From Lanius collurio (lineage: Eukaryota; Chordata; Aves; Passeriformes; Laniidae), in NCBI GenBank assembly GCA_020086605.1, contig JACBWW010000084.1, positions 950,124 to 1,014,123 on the forward strand: a DNA stretch of 64,000 nucleotides, in the 5' to 3' direction. The position numbers and the translations under genes were made by a program. How positions within the stretch are numbered: the first letter of the stretch is position 1; each line of letters starts with the position of its first letter. Shown in pieces: positions 54,795 to 64,000 of the stretch. The notes beneath the pieces were generated by a model that was not told the origin of the DNA, searched no databases, and saw only the letters and a program-made list of their open reading frames with translations.

Positions 54795-55970
54795 AACCAG
54801 CTGTGCTATGAGACCATCTGGGAGAAACTGGTTTGCTCCGAAGATCAAAGCCAGCCCTACCCAACCATCCAGCAGCCACTGCCACGAGTCCCCTGTGCCA
54901 CATGTGGGTGCAGCCCAGGTTATGGGGTTCTCTGCTTGTGGGATGGGAAGGAAGAAGCCTGGAAGCCTCCCTGTGCCCCCAATCCCCACTCGCTGCCTGT
55001 TTGGGGGTGTCCAGGCCTGCAGGGTCTCTGCAGATGCTGAAGGCAAACTCCTGCCTTGTTTGCCCACCACATTTTGCTGTTCTGTTCCTGTTTGCTGTCC
55101 TCTGCTTGTGCCCTGGAACTGTCCTGGCAAAGGGGATCCCCCACACTGCTCCCTGGCAGCTGGAAGATGTCAGTGGGGCAAGAACCTGCCTGGCCAAGGG
55201 AGTTCCAGCTGCACATCCATGGACCACGTCTGTCCCTGCTGCCTGGGGCAGGGGGGGCAGGCAGGTGTCACCCTCCTGCCAGGCTGTCACTGCCAGAGTG
55301 ACCTGACCAATGTTCGTGAAGTCACACAAGTGCTCGGAGATGTCTCGTGGGAGAAGGGGGCACTTGGCCCTGGTGTTTCCCTCCTCATGCAGCTGAACCA
55401 GAGACTTCTTGTAGTGGTTTAGTTCAAAGCATTCATTACTTACTTATTTTCCTTCTGTGAGATAAGAATTAGGAGAAAGCAAAGCATGGCTAAGCCATGA
55501 CACTTGTGTTTGTCCCTGCCATCCCCTGCCCCTGCAAGCAGTGACCCTTCACTCAGCCGTCCAGGGAGGGTGGGCTGGCCCTGGCCATGGCCACAGCCCT
55601 GTTTTGGGGGTTTCATGGAGCGGAGTGCCCTGTGCTGGGCCCCATTTCCCTCTTGCCTTTCCTCCTGAGGCCTTTGCTGTGCAGCCCCTGATCCTGCATT
55701 CCCTGGGCTGCTGAGCCCACCCAGCAGGGATGGGGAATGTTCTCTCGAGGCCTTCAGGGTGGCTTTAGTGTGCCATGGGCAAAGGGCTCAAATCCTCCTA
55801 TTGAGGCCATTCTTTGGTTTGGGTTGTGCCTTGAGCAACCACTGCAGTGACAAATCCGGTGTGGGAATCTGCTGCTGCCCCTGGAGCTGCTCCTCCTTCT
55901 TGGGCTTGGGAAAGGACTTGGGTTTCTCTCTGCTTTTTTTTTTTCTAATAAAAGTTGCTCTTTCTAAGAC
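54795..55970 (+). other. LAD1: LAD1 3' UTR
   Basis: Non-coding terminal exon of about 1.2 kb, ending roughly 18 nt after the AATAAA at 55947. No repeat is seen. Confidence 0.75.
55947..55952 (+). terminator. LAD1: LAD1 polyadenylation signal AATAAA
   Basis: A canonical hexamer after a T-rich stretch and before TTGCTCTTTCT. The first AATAAA after the stop is inside TTGCAATAAAACC at the start of the last exon and is too early to be used. Confidence 0.8.
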
Positions 55971-56130
55971 ACTCCTGGTTCACCTACTGCTGGGCTGGGA
56001 CTGGAAACTGTTCCCTTCTCCCGACAGGGGGAAAATAGGGAAAAACCCGAACCAGATGTGTCCTGGGGGGTTAAAACCAGACTCTTTCCTTCTCACTGCA
56101 GCATCCTGAGTTTGGAGCAGCGGCTGAGGG

Positions 56131-56511
56131 AGCCGGGTGGGAGCTGCCGGGAGGGAGCTGCCGGGTGGGAGCTGCCACCCGGGTCTGCTCCTGCACTGGT
56201 GACAGCGCTGCCTTATCAGCGTCCCGGCCCGGTGACAGCTGGGCTGGCTTGTGTCAGCCCCTCGGGCACTCACGTATCTCGGTCCGGAGAGTTTAAAATA
56301 GCAAATCTCTGAGGCCGCACAATAGCTTGGGCTTATATGGGCTCCTGGGGGGGAAGGGGGAGCGGCGGAGGGGGCCAGGGCCGCGGCTGCCGAAATAGCA
56401 GCTCACAAGTGTTGCATTCCTCGCTGGGCGCCGGGCACATTCCTGCGGCGCTGCCCGCCCCGGGGTGGGCGCTGGAGCCCCCTTAAAGCCTCCTGCCCCA
56501 AAGAGCCTTTC
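56131..56511 (+). promoter_or_regulatory. TNNT2: TNNT2 cardiac promoter with paired M-CAT elements
   Basis: Two exact M-CAT sites CATTCCT (56415-56421 and 56438-56444) lie 23 bp apart, followed by a TTAAAG TATA-like box at 56483-56488. The chicken cardiac troponin T promoter is known for two such TEF-1/TEAD sites. Further upstream are a CArG-like GCTTATATGG (56331-56340), an AT-rich MEF2-like TTTAAAATAGC (56292), an E-box CAGCTG (56236-56241), a GATA site (TTATCA, 56213) and three-plus copies of a 14-bp repeat AGCTGCCGGGAGGG (56131-56183). Expected to drive expression in heart and embryonic skeletal muscle. Confidence 0.8.
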
Positions 56512-56558
56512 CCAGACCCCGCCGGCTCCCCCGCGCTCCCCGGCATCACCGCGCACAG
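56512..56558 (+). other. TNNT2: TNNT2 non-coding exon 1
   Basis: The start is estimated about 29 nt after the TTAAAG box. The exon ends in GCGCACAG|GTACGG (56558/56559) and has no ATG. The start position may be off by a few bases. Confidence 0.65.
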
Positions 56559-58783
56559 GTACGGCCGGGCCGCGCCCGCCCCGCGGGTGGGATGCGCTGG
56601 GTCCAGACCCGGGAGGGCTCGGGGGCTTCCCCGGCCGCTGTCGCTGAGGGTTTTATGCCATGGAGGCACTGCCATGCATAAAGCATCAGCACCCTCTCCA
56701 GCGGGCTGTATTTGCAAGTTGTCTTTTGAACCACCCCGATGGGTGCCCAGGTGGCTCAGGTGGATTTTGGCTGCCCTGGTTTGGGGGAATCTCCCAGGTC
56801 CCCATGCCCTGTGTCTCTGCAGGGGACAGCAGGGATGTGGTGCCCACGGCCAGCCTGGCCCTGGCTCTCTGGCAGCCCAGGGGGTGGGTTAGGGATGGGA
56901 TGCTCCTGTGCCTTCTCTGACCCTGCCAAGCAGGACTGGAGCAGGGACATGACCCATTCCTGGAGCAAACAGTGGGAAAAGAGAGCTCCGTGTGTGGGCA
57001 GCCTGGAGGTGAGCAGAGACTGAGAACTGTGGAGGATTAACTCAGCCCCAGAGCTGTGCGTAGCCAGTCCTTAGCTAAAGGAGAGGGGGATTTCAAGGAG
57101 TGTGAGGAATATCTGGATTGCTTAATACACAGCAAATTTTGGGAGATTTTTTGTAGTCAGTGCAATGTTTCCTCTTTGGCTCTGTAACATCTGCTGGGTT
57201 CTCCTAATTCTACCAAATCAAGATTTCCAAGCTTTAATGGAAAGATTTCTGTGCAGAGGATGCATAAATACTTCCTTGAGCCGTTTTTTCTCTTGTGTCC
57301 CAGATTTGTTGCTGTTCCCTCAGCTCTGTGGGATCCAACAGTGTCTGAGGGAGGAGACTGTAGGACGAGGCTTTCATGCTGTCAGGACCAGGGACCCTCC
57401 ACTCCCCTGCCATGAGATGATGATGTGGAGCCTCGGGTGCTCAGAGGCCACACAAATCATTTGGCCAAACTCGGAGCATCAGGACCATGCTGAGCCTGGG
57501 GGAAGAGTGAGAATTGATGTTTGTGGGGAAGCAGAGATCCCAGGGATGGTGCTGGGGGGGTGTTTGGAGCCAAGTTCTGGATCCATCGCAGGAAAGGGAA
57601 CAGTGAGGGCAGGAGCAGGCAATGACTCTGAGGCAGAGGGGGCCGAGTTCTGACTTTGTTTGTCTCCAAAAAGCACCTTGTGAGTCAGAGTGAGATTAGA
57701 GACCCTCTGGAGGCGTTGTTATGCCGAGGTTCTCCTCCTGGAATGCCCCTTTCCCATGCCTGAGAATTCCAACCCTGGATCCAGCATCTTGAACAAGCCC
57801 TCCTGAGGCCTGTCCTACCCATCCCATAATAAATGCTCGACAGATGTAGCCAGGAGCAGTTGTTCCCAGACTCTGGGCAGCAGGAGCAGGGAAGCCTTGC
57901 TGCTCTAGGAACAGGTGGTTCAGCACATGGAAGTTATTTCCAGAGCTGCCTTGCATCACTCTGTGGCATCTCAGCCCTGCCGAGGGCTGGCACGAGCAGG
58001 GGACAGGGCTGGGCTGGGCTTGGGGCTGGGGCTCTGGGCTGCTCCAGGATGCCTGGGGATGGGGCTGGTGGGTGCAGATCTCACAGTGCAGTGCTGAGGG
58101 AAGGTCAGATGAGGGGAGATGATGAGCAAAGTCCTCCTGAGCACAGCTGGGAGGGAGACAGCTGTGCTGGGAAGATGAAAGGCTGTTTCTGCAGAGGTTT
58201 TAGCCCTAAAACCAGGGCTAAAGTACTAAACCAGGATGTAATTGTTTCTTTCAGCTACTAGAGGAGAAATGCTCCTGCTGAGCCCAGGCTGCCCCTTTCC
58301 CAGCAGTTCTGCTCTTGGAGGGCTGGGCTGGCAGGGTTTGCTGAGGTCTTGTGATGTGCCTGGTACAGAGCTGTAAATCTGAGGGAAGGGGTCGTCCCTG
58401 AGCCAAGAATAGTCAGGAAGCAAAACAAGCTGCAATGGGGTGATTTTCCTGCCCCTGAGCAAACACAGCCTGAGAGGGCTGGGCCAGGGAGGCTGAGTGC
58501 CCATGACATGGCCCCTGACAGAGCTATCAGTGTGACAGGAGTCTGTGTCCAATCTCCTGCCTCCTGTTTGGGGCAAGCTGTGATCCTGGGACAGGAGGGG
58601 GGTGGGAGCCTTATCTCTGCTGAGATAACGCTGTCACAGCCTGGCTGGGGACAGCTGGAAGCTCCAAGTGCTTTGGAGAGGCAGCATCTCTGTGCCCCTG
58701 TCCTGGTGCTGAGGGACAGGCTGTGCTGGCCCTTATCTCACTTCTAACCCTCACTTTTTCCAATCTACCTCCAACTCTGCCAG
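56559..58783 (+). other. TNNT2: TNNT2 intron 1
   Basis: 2.2 kb of unique sequence with a short GGGCT-type pentamer array at 58006-58040. No CR1 copy and no extra exon is seen. Confidence 0.7.
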
Positions 58784-58793
58784 AGAACCAGGG

Positions 58794-63869
<5,076 letters not shown>

Positions 63870-63894
63870 TGAGCCAGATTTTGTACCCCAGTGC

Positions 63895-64000
63895 CTGGGA
63901 ACAACAGAATTCTCTGAGCTGGGAGGGACCCACAGGATCGTCCAGTCCAGCCCCTGGCCCTGCACAGACACCCCAACAATCCCACCCTGGGCATCCCAGA
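63895..64000 (-). mobile_element. CR1 LINE 3' end, antisense, cut by window edge
   Basis: ATTCTCTGAGCTGGGAGGGA (63909), CCAGTCCAGCCCCTGGCCCT (63940) and CACCCCAACAATCCCACCCT are the reverse of the CR1 type seen at 5310-5755. It lies in the TNNT2 intron after exon 11 and continues beyond the window. Confidence 0.8.

Overview
The window is vertebrate nuclear DNA from a bird, most likely a songbird. It is GC-rich, has short introns, and carries many 3'-end fragments of CR1 LINEs in both orientations. It also carries a small SINE with a tRNA-Ile-like head and a CR1-like tail, a combination I associate with songbirds (TguSINE1-like). Five protein-coding genes lie head to tail on the + strand: CSRP1, PHLDA3, TNNI1, LAD1 and the 5' half of TNNT2. 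Human 1q32.1 has the same order and relative orientation, and in chicken this block is on microchromosome 26.

Layout. 1-4300 has no recognisable gene and holds CR1 debris. 4330-4661 is a CpG-rich block with a good splice donor, the probable CSRP1 promoter and non-coding exon 1. CSRP1 coding exons lie at 11258-14789, but the two central coding exons are missing and a lone N sits at 14026. PHLDA3 starts at 20719 behind a CpG-rich promoter. A solo-LTR-like element (27221-28622) with a 5-bp target duplication sits inside the SINE (27146-28690), just upstream of the probable TNNI1 promoter (TATA at 29239). TNNI1 is complete: seven coding exons at 33353-37088, one only 4 nt long, encoding 187 aa. 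37.7-45.2 kb is intergenic and contains an AT-rich island with MEF2 and MEIS motifs. LAD1 is complete: ten coding exons at 45277-54794, 413 aa. Its poly(A) signal (55947) is only about 0.56 kb from the estimated TNNT2 start. TNNT2 has a compact promoter with paired M-CAT elements, then ten coding exons (141 codons) including 11-, 18- and 30-nt exons, and runs off the right edge.

Function. TNNI1 (slow skeletal troponin I) and TNNT2 (cardiac troponin T) are the inhibitory and tropomyosin-binding subunits of the thin-filament Ca2+ switch. CSRP1 is an actin and alpha-actinin-associated LIM protein of muscle and other cells. LAD1 is an epithelial cytoskeleton and basement-membrane-associated protein between the two troponin genes. 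PHLDA3 is a PH-domain-only p53 target that opposes AKT signalling. Most open frames outside the listed exons are what one expects by chance in GC-rich DNA. All exon limits come from reading splice signals and comparing with remembered family proteins, so UTR exons and transcript ends are less certain than coding exons.
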